Positions 1 to 8,279 of a stretch of DNA of 64,000 bases are shown piece by piece. The translations under genes and the position numbers were made by a program. Every line of letters starts with the position of its first letter. Positions within the stretch are counted from its first letter, which is position 1. The DNA lies in the NCBI RefSeq assembly GCF_004803505.1, contig NZ_SSWH01000008.1, forward strand, positions 107,278 through 171,277, given 5' to 3'. Origin of the DNA: Arthrobacter echini. GTDB lineage: Bacteria; Actinomycetota; Actinomycetes; Actinomycetales; Micrococcaceae. The notes under the pieces were generated by a model. That model worked only from the letters and a program-made list of their open reading frames with translations. It searched no databases and was not told the DNA's origin.

Positions 1-339
1 GTGCACGCGACCATGCGCGTGTATTTCCAGTTCATCGCCCAGGACAGCCAGGCGCACAGACTGGTCTTCGAATCGGACATCAGCAACGAGCCCGATGTCA
101 GCAGCCGTCTCGAGGCGTTCAACGCCCACTTCGCCGGCGCTATCGCCGAGGTGATCGCCGACGACACCCAGCTCCCGCTGGTCGAGGCGACCCTCCTGGG
201 CAGGGGTCTGGCCGGAATGGCGCAGATCAGTGCCCGCTACTGGCTCGAGACCGACGGCGTCCTTGACATCGATGCGGCCGCGGAGCTGATCTACCGTTTA
301 GCTTGGCGCGGAATCAGCCGCTTCCCCAAGGAGATCTAG
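1..339 (+). CDS. TetR-family regulator, C-terminal part (cut by window edge)
   Basis: The reading frame is open from the first base, so the N-terminal DNA-binding helix-turn-helix lies outside the window. The visible 112 residues are all-helical and include a stretch (FNAHFAGAIAEVI) typical of the ligand-binding half of TetR proteins. The identification rests mainly on context: a DUF3107 gene follows 47 bp downstream and a ferritin-like gene and DEAD helicase come next, the same order as the TetR regulator Rv3208 and its neighbours in mycobacteria. Ligand and target genes cannot be read from this fragment. Confidence 0.7.
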   Translation: MHATMRVYFQFIAQDSQAHRLVFESDISNEPDVSSRLEAFNAHFAGAIAEVIADDTQLPLVEATLLGRGLAGMAQISARYWLETDGVLDIDAAAELIYRLAWRGISRFPKEI

Positions 340-386
340 AGTAGGTTCCAGAGAGCAACAGGCACACTACCCAGGAGGCATCCGCC

Positions 387-611
387 GTGGAAATCAAGAT
401 CGGTATCCAGAACGTCAACCGCGAGATCAGCGTCGATTCCGCCGAGAGTGCCGATGCCATTGCCGAGCAGGTCGCCAAGGCGCTGAGCGATGGTGCCGAA
501 TTGCGTCTCACCGACTCCAAGGGCCGCCAGGTCATCGTTCCCGCAGCGGTGCTCGGGTATGTGGAGATCGGCGCCGAGGAGACCCGCCGCGTCGGCTTCG
601 GGGCGCTCTGA
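387..611 (+). CDS. DUF3107 family small protein
   Basis: A 74-residue protein beginning MEIKIGIQNVNRE, matching the small actinobacterial DUF3107 family (TB9.4/Rv3208A type). Family members are short beta-rich proteins of unknown function. The GTG start at 387 is chosen because a clear AGGAGG-like ribosome site sits at about 372-377. It lies behind the TetR gene and ahead of a hairpin terminator, so the two probably form one transcript. There are no membrane segments or cysteines. Confidence 0.85.
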   Translation: MEIKIGIQNVNREISVDSAESADAIAEQVAKALSDGAELRLTDSKGRQVIVPAAVLGYVEIGAEETRRVGFGAL

Positions 612-635
612 CCGCACACCGATGAGCACGATCGG

Positions 636-678
636 AAGGACCCGTTGCACGCCTCGCGGCAGGCAACGGGTCCTTTTC
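636..678 (+). terminator. Rho-independent terminator after DUF3107 gene
   Basis: Inverted repeat with arms at about 636-648 and 663-675 (core gacccgttgc / gcaacgggtc), followed on the plus strand by a run of T (tccttttcc). It separates the plus-strand TetR/DUF3107 unit from the convergent ferritin-like gene that ends at 708 and may serve both directions. Confidence 0.75.
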
Positions 679-707
679 CGTGCAGGCGTACCCCAGGAGG
701 GAGGTTC

Positions 708-1478
708 CTAGGCCGTGAGGCCCAGGGCACTCATGCGCCGCGAGTGGTTGCGTGTGAGTTCGGAGAAGAATGCGCCGGTGGGACGGACATGCCCCTCATC
801 CTCCCCGAAGAGGATGCCGGCGAGATTCTCCCGCTCGATACCGACGCGTTGTGCCTGGGTCAGGGCCTCCCCCACGAGCCGCCGACCCCAGAGAGCGCAG
901 CGCGAAGCGAGCCGGGGATCTGCGGAGAGGGCTTCCTTCAGACGCCACTGGAGGTGGTCCGCGCCCTGACCCGAGTCGATGGCCTCGATCAGGTCGCGGG
1001 TCCTCGAGTCGAGGTTGTCCGCCAGCGAGCGGTAGAAGTCCCGCGAGAAGGCATCGACGACATAGGCCTTCATGAGCGATTCGTACCAGTCGCCCGGACG
1101 GGTGCGCTCGTGGAACGCATCGATGGAACTGCGGAACGGTGTCATCGCGTCCTCCACGGTGATACCGAGCTCGTTCAGGAAGCGTCCCACGAGTTCGAAG
1201 TGCTCGAACTCCTGCACGGCGAGCCTGCCGAGGCTCGCCCGGTCGGCGAGGCTCGGCGAGAAGCGCGCATCGGAGGACAACCGCTCGAAACCGGACAGCT
1301 CCGCGTAGGCGATGGCGCCGAGCAGATCGGCGACGAAGCGGACGTACTGCGGATTCCCGAAGGCCTCCGCGTCCCGATCCGTGGCAGTGCTCGTGCCCAC
1401 GCCATGCTCTGTCGTCGAAGCTGCGGCGTGCGACTCGGAGGCGGGAGCGGCCGTGCTGTCGTAGGAGCCGTTGTTCAT
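708..1478 (-). CDS. Ferritin-like fold protein (tRNA hydroxylase/ferritin-like superfamily)
   Basis: A 256-residue helical protein. The helix pair GAIAYAELSGFERL ... EFEHFELV carries Glu/His residues in the ExxH-like arrangement expected of ferritin-like di-iron four-helix bundles, and further helices follow. The first 40 or so residues are low-complexity Ser/Ala/Thr. The ATG at 1478 is preferred; a TTG at 1496 is possible. The equivalent position in mycobacteria (Rv3210c) holds a related protein, next to the same RNA helicase but on the opposite strand, as here. The reaction is unknown, and whether iron is bound is an inference from the motif. Confidence 0.75.
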   Translation of the reverse strand: MNNGSYDSTAAPASESHAAASTTEHGVGTSTATDRDAEAFGNPQYVRFVADLLGAIAYAELSGFERLSSDARFSPSLADRASLGRLAVQEFEHFELVGRFLNELGITVEDAMTPFRSSIDAFHERTRPGDWYESLMKAYVVDAFSRDFYRSLADNLDSRTRDLIEAIDSGQGADHLQWRLKEALSADPRLASRCALWGRRLVGEALTQAQRVGIERENLAGILFGEDEGHVRPTGAFFSELTRNHSRRMSALGLTA

Positions 1479-1546
1479 GCTGCTAAGAGTACGCAATCAC
1501 CCCGGTGCGGCAAGCCGATCGTCTGCGCAATCCGACGCAGGCAGGC

Positions 1547-1591
1547 GCACCGGGGATCAGGTGGGCACAGCGCCCACCTGATCCCCGGTGC
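1547..1591. repeat. 20-bp perfect inverted repeat, 5-nt loop
   Basis: Arms at 1547-1566 and 1572-1591 are exact reverse complements with loop acagc. There is no T-tract on either side and both flanking genes are transcribed away from it, so it is not an ordinary terminator. It could be a protein-binding site or a very stable RNA hairpin if transcription starts upstream. Confidence 0.85.
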
Positions 1592-1639
1592 CGCCATCCG
1601 ATACGCCCGCACGGGACCGGCGCGCCCGGCTCCCGTGAA

Positions 1640-1670
1640 TGACGTCCAGCAGCGACAGGCGGGGTAGGAT
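1640..1670 (+). promoter_or_regulatory. Candidate promoter of the DEAD helicase
   Basis: TAGGAT at 1665-1670 resembles the actinobacterial -10 box and TGACGT at 1640-1645 could be a weak -35 (19-bp spacer). If used, the helicase mRNA has a leader of about 220 nt, as often seen for auto- or cold-regulated RNA helicase genes. This is inference from the motif only. Confidence 0.35.
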
Positions 1671-1902
1671 AAGGCACAGTAATGGATGCCCGGTCGTTAT
1701 CACGTCGTCGATGACCCGCAGTACCTCCTCGATCCCGAGTTCCCTCGCCGGCGCAGGAAACCTCCGCGGCCGGCACGCAGTTGCAAGCCCGCGATCGGCT
1801 TCCACTGGACGCCTCACGCCCGTCGATACGCTCCGCTCCGGACAGCTCCTGCCCGGTGCGTCGAGCCTCGACGGCCGTACGGCCTGAAACGAACGGTAGA
1901 AC

Positions 1903-3753
1903 GTGCACAACACAGAACACGACACGACCACAGATCCGACGGACACCACTGCAGACCCGGCCGCCGGTGCACATCATCTGGTGGCCGACAACTCGGCCGA
2001 CGCCATCGACGTCGAGGAGACCCTCGTCTCGACCGATGAACCGCACGCGGCCGTCGCCCAGACGTTCGCGGACTTCAATGTCCGCCCCGACATCGTCGAG
2101 TCCCTCGCGGACGCCGGAATCACCCACCCCTTCCCCATCCAGGCCATGACCCTGTCGATCGCACTCGGCGGGCACGACATCATCGGGCAGGCCAAGACCG
2201 GCACGGGCAAGACGCTCGGCTTCGGCATTCCGGCGATCCAGCGGGTCGTCGGACCCGACGATGCGGGCTACGAGAAGCTGCCCGTCCCCGGCGCTCCGCA
2301 GGCCCTCGTCGTCGTACCCACGCGTGAGCTCGCCGTGCAGGTCGCGAACGACCTGACGACGGCGGCGAAGAAGCGCAACGCGCGTATCGTCACCATCTAC
2401 GGTGGCCGGGCCTATGAACCCCAGATCGAGGCCATCAAGCAGGGCGTCGAGATCGTCGTCGGTACGCCGGGCCGCCTGATCGACCTGTACCGGCAGAAGC
2501 TGCTGGTACTGAAGAACGTGAAGACCGTGGTGCTGGACGAGGCCGACGAGATGCTGGACCTCGGCTTCCTGCCCGACGTCGAGACGCTGATCGCCGCCAC
2601 CCCTCCGGTGCGCCAGACACTCCTGTTCTCGGCGACCATGCCCGGTCCGGTCATCGCGATGGCCCGCCGCTACATGACCCAGCCCACGCACATCCGCGCC
2701 GCGGACCCCGAGGACGAGGGCATCACCAAGAAGGACATCCGCCAGGTGATCTACCGGGCGCACAACCTCGACAAGCCGGAGGTCGTGGCGCGCATCCTGC
2801 AGGCTCGGGGCCGGGGCCGCACGATCATCTTCTGCAAGACCAAGCGCACGGCCGCGAAGCTGTCCGAGGAACTGATCGACCGAGGCTTCGCCGCCGGAGC
2901 CATCCACGGGGATCTGGGACAGGGCGCCCGCGAGCAGGCACTGCGCGCCTTCCGCGGGGACAAGATCGACGTCCTGGTCGCCACCGAGGTGGCTGCGCGC
3001 GGGATCGACGTCGAGGACATCACCCACGTCATCAACTACCAGTGCCCCGAGGACGAGAAGGCGTATCTGCACCGCGTGGGTCGGACCGGCCGGGCCGGGA
3101 AGAAGGGCACCGCAGTGACCTTCGTGGACTGGGACGATCTTCCCCGCTGGGGCCTGATCAACAAGGCACTCGGGCTCGACACTCCCGAGCCCGTCGAGAC
3201 CTACTCCTCCTCGCCCCACCTCTTCACGGACCTCGACATCCCCGAGGGCACCAAGGGACGGCTGCCCCGCAAGGACCGCAAGCTCGCGGGCATCGATGCC
3301 GAAACCCTGGAGGATCTCGGCGAGACGGGCAAGCGCGGTTCGGGCAGCCGGGGTTCCGGTCAGGACCGCTCGTCCGGTCGCGGCTCCGGTGGTCGTTCTT
3401 CGGGCAGTGGCGGTTCGAGTGGGCGCCGCTCCGGAAACGGCGGCACCGGCAGTGACTCGGGCAGTCGCGGCGCCAGCGGTCGGGGTGGCGAGAGAACCCG
3501 CGGGTCCCGCGGACGCGGGCGCGGCGCCAATCGCCCCGACGCTGCGGATACCCCGGCAGGAGAAGCACTGCGCATGCGCGAGTCGCCGAACAACCCGGCT
3601 GCTGCGGCGGACGTGCCTGCGGCTGAAGCCCAGGGCAGCCGCCGACGGGGAGCCGACGGCGAGACGTCCTCCACCGATCGTCCCCGCCGGAGCCGGACAC
3701 GCCGGCGCAACGGAGAGGTCGTTGCACGACCGTCCGGTGGCACGCAGGACTAG
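1903..3753 (+). CDS. DEAD-box ATP-dependent RNA helicase with basic Gly/Ser/Arg tail
   Basis: Unwinds RNA with ATP in the cytoplasm. The 616 residues show the full motif set: Q motif around 53-80, Walker A AKTGTGKT (97-104), PTRELA (139-144), TPGR (188-191), DEAD (212-215), SAT (243-245), ARGID near 365 and HRVGRTGR (390-397). From about residue 455 the chain becomes low-complexity Gly/Ser/Arg, a typical nonspecific RNA-binding tail of RhlE/CsdA-type enzymes. The GTG at 1903 starts a 50-residue acidic Asp/Thr-rich leader before the helicase core. The methyltransferase starts 6 bp after the stop, so both are probably co-transcribed. Confidence 0.95.
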   Translation: MHNTEHDTTTDPTDTTADPAAGAHHLVADNSADAIDVEETLVSTDEPHAAVAQTFADFNVRPDIVESLADAGITHPFPIQAMTLSIALGGHDIIGQAKTGTGKTLGFGIPAIQRVVGPDDAGYEKLPVPGAPQALVVVPTRELAVQVANDLTTAAKKRNARIVTIYGGRAYEPQIEAIKQGVEIVVGTPGRLIDLYRQKLLVLKNVKTVVLDEADEMLDLGFLPDVETLIAATPPVRQTLLFSATMPGPVIAMARRYMTQPTHIRAADPEDEGITKKDIRQVIYRAHNLDKPEVVARILQARGRGRTIIFCKTKRTAAKLSEELIDRGFAAGAIHGDLGQGAREQALRAFRGDKIDVLVATEVAARGIDVEDITHVINYQCPEDEKAYLHRVGRTGRAGKKGTAVTFVDWDDLPRWGLINKALGLDTPEPVETYSSSPHLFTDLDIPEGTKGRLPRKDRKLAGIDAETLEDLGETGKRGSGSRGSGQDRSSGRGSGGRSSGSGGSSGRRSGNGGTGSDSGSRGASGRGGERTRGSRGRGRGANRPDAADTPAGEALRMRESPNNPAAAADVPAAEAQGSRRRGADGETSSTDRPRRSRTRRRNGEVVARPSGGTQD

Positions 3754-3759
3754 CCCTTC

Positions 3760-4629
3760 GTGACAGACCTTCCCGCGCCGTCGTCGTCCCCGGGCTGGAG
3801 CGCCGACGGCGCCAATCTCGTGGTGCACGCCGACAACGCGGCGTTCCTGGCGACGCTTCCGGACGAGTCGTTCACGCTCGTCTACGTCGACCCACCCTTC
3901 AACACGGGCCGGGTACAGCGCCGGCAGCAGATGAGGACGAACCGGGCCGAGGCCGGAGCCGGGGACCGGGTGGGCTTCAAGGGCCTGTCGTACTCGACCG
4001 TCAAGGGCACCCTCGCGAGCTACGACGACGCGTTCGAGGACTACTGGGACTTCCTCTTCCCGCGGCTCGTCGAGGCGTGGCGGCTCCTGTCCGACGACGG
4101 CACGCTCTACCTGCACCTCGATTACCGTGAGGTGCACTACGCCAAGGTGATGCTGGATGCCCTGTTCGGGCGGGAGAGCTTCCTCAACGAGATCATCTGG
4201 GCCTACGACTACGGTGCGCGTGCCAGACGGAAGTGGCCCACCAAGCACGACAACATCCTCGTCTACGTGAAGAATCCCGCAACCTACCATTTCGACAGTG
4301 CCGAAGTGGACCGGGAGCCCTACATGGCACCGGGACTCGTGACCGCCGAGAAGGCCGAACGCGGCAAGCTTCCCACCGATGTGTGGTGGCACACCATCGT
4401 GTCGCCGACGGGGAAGGAGAAGACCGGCTACCCCACCCAGAAGCCCGAGGGCCTGCTGCGGCGGATCGTCGCGGCGAGCAGTCGTGAGGGCGACTGGGTA
4501 CTGGACTTCTTCGCCGGCTCGGGCACGCTCGGGGCGGTCTCCGGGAAGCTCGGGCGACGTTTCGTCTGCGTGGACAGCAATCCGCAGGCCGTCGCCGTGA
4601 TGCGCGCGCGCCTGGCCCCCTGGCTCTGA
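3760..4629 (+). CDS. Site-specific DNA methyltransferase (N6-adenine/N4-cytosine type, beta class)
   Basis: A 289-residue S-adenosylmethionine-dependent DNA amino-methyltransferase. The catalytic motif IV DPPF (44-47) precedes the AdoMet-binding motif I FAGSGT (251-256), the order that defines the beta class. No restriction endonuclease is adjacent, so it is an orphan methylase rather than half of a restriction-modification pair. GTG start, 6 bp behind the RNA helicase stop. Similar methylases occur next to this helicase in related actinobacteria (from memory), which argues for a core rather than a recently acquired role. The recognition sequence cannot be inferred. Confidence 0.9.
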   Translation: MTDLPAPSSSPGWSADGANLVVHADNAAFLATLPDESFTLVYVDPPFNTGRVQRRQQMRTNRAEAGAGDRVGFKGLSYSTVKGTLASYDDAFEDYWDFLFPRLVEAWRLLSDDGTLYLHLDYREVHYAKVMLDALFGRESFLNEIIWAYDYGARARRKWPTKHDNILVYVKNPATYHFDSAEVDREPYMAPGLVTAEKAERGKLPTDVWWHTIVSPTGKEKTGYPTQKPEGLLRRIVAASSREGDWVLDFFAGSGTLGAVSGKLGRRFVCVDSNPQAVAVMRARLAPWL

Positions 4630-4653
4630 GCTGTGGCGAGCCCGGGCGCCGGT

Positions 4654-5496
4654 TCAGCCGGCGGTCGTACCCGAGGCAAGGCTCCGGATGGCCTCGAAGG
4701 TCTCGGGCGACGTGAGATTCTCGCCGAGCAGATTCGGCTTCCCCTCCCCGTGGTAGTCACTCGATCCGGTCATGAGGAGCCCTCGCTCCCTGGCTATGCC
4801 GCGCAGGGCCGTTCTCGCCGCAGCAGGATTGTCGCGGTGGTCCACCTCGAGCCCCAGCAGGCCGGCATCGATCATCTCCTCGAGATCCGCCCCGCCCACC
4901 AGTGCTCCGCGGTTCGACGCCGAGGGGTGCGCGAACACCGGAACTCCCCCGGCGTCGCGGATGAGCTCGACGGCGCGGGCGGGGTGCGGAGCGTAGTGGC
5001 TGACCCAGTACGGCGACCGCGCGGTGAGGACACGCTCGAACGCTTCAGACCGGGTCCGCACGACACCGAGGGTGACCAGCGCATCGGCGATGTGCGGACG
5101 TCCCACGGTGGCACCCGCACTGACGTGCTGCTCCACGAGATCCCAGCTGATGGGGTAGTCCGCCGACATCAACTCCACCATGCGGCGGGCCCGGGTCAGT
5201 CGAGCGGTCCGGGACTGCTCGATCTCCGCGCGCAGTCCCGCGTGCAGCGGATCGTGCAGATAGGAGAGCATGTGCACGCTGATGCCGGTGTCCGTGCGGC
5301 AGGAGACCTCCATCCCCGGGACGAACATGATGCCGGTCCTCCGCGCCGCCGCACGCGCCCGGTCCCACCCGGCAGTGGAATCGTGATCGGTGAGGGCGAC
5401 GGTGTCCAGCCCGGCAGCCGACGCCGATTCGACGAGGACCTCGGGGTCCTCCGTGCCGTCCGAGACATTGGAGTGCGTATGCAGATCGATCCTCAC
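4654..5496 (-). CDS. PHP-domain phosphoesterase
   Basis: A 280-residue metal-dependent phosphoesterase of the polymerase-and-histidinol-phosphatase superfamily. The metal ligands are visible as HTHSNVSDG near the N-terminus, LTDHD near residue 36, PGMEVS near 60 and FAHP in the second half. Standalone proteins of this kind act on 3',5'-nucleoside bisphosphates or as 5'-3' RNA exonucleases (YciV/RNase AM type); which one applies here is inference. It converges with the methyltransferase gene 25 bp away and is divergent from the aminopeptidase gene. Confidence 0.88.
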   Translation of the reverse strand: MRIDLHTHSNVSDGTEDPEVLVESASAAGLDTVALTDHDSTAGWDRARAAARRTGIMFVPGMEVSCRTDTGISVHMLSYLHDPLHAGLRAEIEQSRTARLTRARRMVELMSADYPISWDLVEQHVSAGATVGRPHIADALVTLGVVRTRSEAFERVLTARSPYWVSHYAPHPARAVELIRDAGGVPVFAHPSASNRGALVGGADLEEMIDAGLLGLEVDHRDNPAAARTALRGIARERGLLMTGSSDYHGEGKPNLLGENLTSPETFEAIRSLASGTTAG

Positions 5497-5597
5497 CGGT
5501 CCAATCTACGCGCCGGCAGCGGCGCGACCGTCCACCACCGTCCACCAGCGGCTACGCCGGACTTCCCGGCCCACGGCTGCGGTGAGACGATGGAGGG

Positions 5598-7178
5598 ATG
5601 AGTACCGCCGACATCCAAGCCCCAGCCCAGAACCCCACCGACTCACCGGAGGGCCAGCCCCTGTCCGACCGCAACGAGAACCGTTCGCAACGTCCCGACT
5701 CCGACGCCTTCAAGGCGTTCATGGCCGGCGACTGGGCACCCGACGCCTCCGCACTCCCCGAGCGCTCTGCCGTCGCCGAGCACGCCGCCCGCCGCCGTCG
5801 TGCCGTCTCCGAGCGCTTCCCGGGCGAGCGCATCGTGGTCCCCGCCGGCCCGTTCAAGGTCCGGTCCAACGACACGGACTACCGGTACCGGCCCCACTCC
5901 GGCTTCGCGCACCTGACCGGTCTGGGGCTGGACCACGAGCCCGACGCCATGCTGGTCCTCGAACCCGTGGAGCACGGACAGGGCGACGACGGCGGGAACC
6001 ACGCGGCCACGCTCTACTTCCGCGAACTCGCCGGCCGTGACAGCGCCGAGTTCTACGCCAACGCCCGCTACGGCGAGTTCTGGATCGGGTCGCGTCCGTC
6101 GATGGCACAGCTGAAGGCCCAGGTCGGTGTGGAGACCGCGGATCTCGGTGAGCTGGAGGTCGCCATCACGAAGGACGCCGGGGTCGCCGAGATCGGCGGC
6201 ATCGGCATCCGTCTGCTCCGCGAGGTGGATCCTGCGGCGGATGCGCTCGTGGACACCTCGCGCATCAACACCGGCGTGGACCTCGAGAAGGCGGATGCGC
6301 TCGACGCCGTGCTCGCCGAGTTCCTCTCCGAACTGCGACTCGTCAAGGACGCCTGGGAGATCGAGCAGATGGAGGCGGCTGTGGCTGCGACCGTCAACGG
6401 CTTCCACGAGGTGGTCCGGACCCTGCCGCGTGCCATCTCCCATCCCCGCGGCGAGCGCGTGGTGGAGGGCGCGTTCTTCACGCGGGCCCGCGAGGAGGGC
6501 AATGACCTGGGCTACGACACCATCGCCGCAGCGGGGAACAACGCCACCACGCTGCACTGGATCCGCAACACGGGCCATGTCAGGGCCGGTGAACTCCTGC
6601 TGCTGGACGCCGGAGTCGAGGCCGAGAGCCTCTACACGGCCGACATCACGAGGACGCTCCCCGTCAACGGGACGTACACGGACACGCAGCGGAAGATCTA
6701 TCAGGCCGTGCTCGACGCCGCGGATGCCGGTTTCGCCGCCGCCCAGCCGGGGCGGAAGTTCCGTGAGATCCACACTGCGGCCGTGACAGTGCTCGCCGAG
6801 AACCTCGACCGCTGGTCTCTGCTGCCGGTGTCCCTCGATGAGGCCCTGGCTCCCGACGGCCAGCACCATCGCCGCTGGATGCCGCACGGCACCAGCCACC
6901 ACCTCGGGATGGACGTCCACGACTGCGCCCAGGCCAAGCGTGAGCTCTACCTGGACGGCGTCCTCACCGAGGGCATGGTCTTCACCATCGAGCCGGGGCT
7001 CTACTTCAAGGCCGAGGATCTTGCGGTCCCTGAGGAGTACCGCGGCATCGGTGTGCGCATCGAGGACGACATCCTCATGACCTCCGACGGCCCGGTCAAC
7101 CTCAGCGCCGCGCTCCCGCGCAATCCGGACGACGTCGAGGACTGGATGGCCGGGATCTGGGGCAGCACCGGCGAGTAA
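5598..7178 (+). CDS. pepP: Xaa-Pro aminopeptidase (aminopeptidase P, M24B)
   Basis: Removes N-terminal residues preceding proline. The 526 residues have an N-terminal aminopeptidase-P domain (SGFAHLTGL near 114) and a C-terminal pita-bread domain with all five di-manganese ligands: D337 and D349, H435 (HHLGMDVHD), E465 (EPGLYF) and E489 (RIEDD). ATG at 5598 follows a GGAGGG-like ribosome site by only about two bases. The length fits the long actinobacterial form. A strong bidirectional terminator follows. Confidence 0.95.
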   Translation: MSTADIQAPAQNPTDSPEGQPLSDRNENRSQRPDSDAFKAFMAGDWAPDASALPERSAVAEHAARRRRAVSERFPGERIVVPAGPFKVRSNDTDYRYRPHSGFAHLTGLGLDHEPDAMLVLEPVEHGQGDDGGNHAATLYFRELAGRDSAEFYANARYGEFWIGSRPSMAQLKAQVGVETADLGELEVAITKDAGVAEIGGIGIRLLREVDPAADALVDTSRINTGVDLEKADALDAVLAEFLSELRLVKDAWEIEQMEAAVAATVNGFHEVVRTLPRAISHPRGERVVEGAFFTRAREEGNDLGYDTIAAAGNNATTLHWIRNTGHVRAGELLLLDAGVEAESLYTADITRTLPVNGTYTDTQRKIYQAVLDAADAGFAAAQPGRKFREIHTAAVTVLAENLDRWSLLPVSLDEALAPDGQHHRRWMPHGTSHHLGMDVHDCAQAKRELYLDGVLTEGMVFTIEPGLYFKAEDLAVPEEYRGIGVRIEDDILMTSDGPVNLSAALPRNPDDVEDWMAGIWGSTGE

Positions 7179-7221
7179 CAGGAACCGGCCAGCAGGAATC
7201 CCGACGCCGGGGCACACAGAA

Positions 7222-7269
7222 ACGAGGAAGGGCAGGGACCCGATACCACAGGTCCCTGCCCTTCCTCGT
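7222..7269. terminator. Bidirectional terminator between convergent genes
   Basis: A 19-bp perfect stem (7222-7240 with 7251-7269) and a 10-nt loop lie between the ends of pepP (7178) and the minus-strand stress-protein gene (7280). The lower stem is purine-rich on one strand, pyrimidine-rich on the other. Confidence 0.75.
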
Positions 7270-7279
7270 CAGGGCTGGA

Positions 7280-8149
7280 TCAGCTTCGCCCTGCTGCGGA
7301 GGATCCGTGCCCCTCGGTGCCCTCGTCGGCGCCGTGGCCGGGTGAGAGCCGCTCGCCCGGCTCCCCCGACCGACCCGCGGGATCGGCGGCAGGTCCGTCC
7401 TCGACGCGCACACCGTACTGGGGCCGGCCGTCCGGAAGGTCCGGGAACTGGCCCCGGCGTGGTCCCGAGGTGCCCGGACCGGCAGTGTCGTCAGCCGTGA
7501 CGGGGTCCTGCTGGGGTTGCTGCTGGGGAGCGTGGGCGGGCTGGGGCGGCTGCGCGGAGTAGGGGTCGTTCCACTGCGCCGGGCGCTCAGGAGCCTGCTG
7601 CGCCTGCTGCCGGCCCTGCGTCGGGCCGGCAGGGGTGACGCCTGGATGCTGGATCTGACCCTGCATGGGGAGCTGCTGCAGGAGCGTGCGCGCCTCCCCG
7701 ACGAGGGCGGGATCGACGAGGACGTCGTAGCTGGTCGCGATCACCTGGCTCGTCGACGTGAAATCCCGTTTGCCGCGTTGGAAGGCGTAGGTGATCACTC
7801 CGAAGAGGAGCCAGAAGATCGCCCCGAGGGCGATCGACGAGGTGATGGTGATACCCGACTCGCTGCCCGCGAACAGACTCAGGATGAGTCCGACGAAGAG
7901 GCCGAACCAGGCTCCGGTGGCGGCACTGCCGAGCGCGACACGCGGGTAGCTGAGCCGTCCGGTGACCCTCTCCACCGCCTTGAGGTCATTGCCGACGATC
8001 GCGACCTTCTGGACGGCGAACTTGTTGTCGGCAAGGTAGTCCACCGCCTTCTGGGCGTCGAGATAGCTCGTGTAGCGGCCGATGATCTCACCCGTGGGCA
8101 GAGTACGGCCCAGGTCACGGGGGGCAGTGGTTCCAAGTGGCGTCGACAT
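7280..8149 (-). CDS. General stress protein 17M/YflT-like membrane protein
   Basis: The first 150 residues match the YflT/heat-induced general stress family (EIIGRYTSYLDAQKAVDYLAD, then KVAIVGNDLKAVERVTGR). Two hydrophobic segments follow (around 80-95 and 100-120), giving a small membrane anchor. The C-terminal half is low-complexity Pro/Gln/Gly and probably disordered. The start is ATG at 8149. Function beyond stress association is unknown for the family. It is divergent from the MgtE-N/CBS gene, with about 130 bp between starts. Confidence 0.8.
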   Translation of the reverse strand: MSTPLGTTAPRDLGRTLPTGEIIGRYTSYLDAQKAVDYLADNKFAVQKVAIVGNDLKAVERVTGRLSYPRVALGSAATGAWFGLFVGLILSLFAGSESGITITSSIALGAIFWLLFGVITYAFQRGKRDFTSTSQVIATSYDVLVDPALVGEARTLLQQLPMQGQIQHPGVTPAGPTQGRQQAQQAPERPAQWNDPYSAQPPQPAHAPQQQPQQDPVTADDTAGPGTSGPRRGQFPDLPDGRPQYGVRVEDGPAADPAGRSGEPGERLSPGHGADEGTEGHGSSAAGRS

Positions 8150-8279
8150 GGTCCCATTCTCACCTACACGCCGGCGCCCTGTCAGCGGTATCGCCGCGGG
8201 TGAACGAGAGGGTTGACGCCCCGCTCACCCGTGATCGGCTGCTGCCGGCCGGTTTTGCGCTGCCCGATAACCTAGAACG

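Larger units (their letters stand above)
1479..1902. other. Divergent intergenic region with a 20-bp perfect hairpin and a long helicase leader
   Basis: This 424-bp gap separates the divergent ferritin-like and helicase genes. It holds a long perfect inverted repeat (1547-1591) and a plausible promoter (1640-1670) that would give the helicase a leader of about 220 nt. No convincing reading frame is seen in it. Confidence 0.6.

Noticed and set aside
1483..4392. A 969-codon open frame on the minus strand opposite the helicase and methyltransferase genes
   Set aside because: It is a shadow of high-GC coding on the other strand: Arg/Val/Gly/Leu-rich with no family motif, while the plus-strand genes have complete catalytic motifs.
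3760..4629. A restriction-modification system around the DNA methyltransferase
   Set aside because: The flanking genes are an RNA helicase and a PHP phosphoesterase; no endonuclease or specificity subunit is present.
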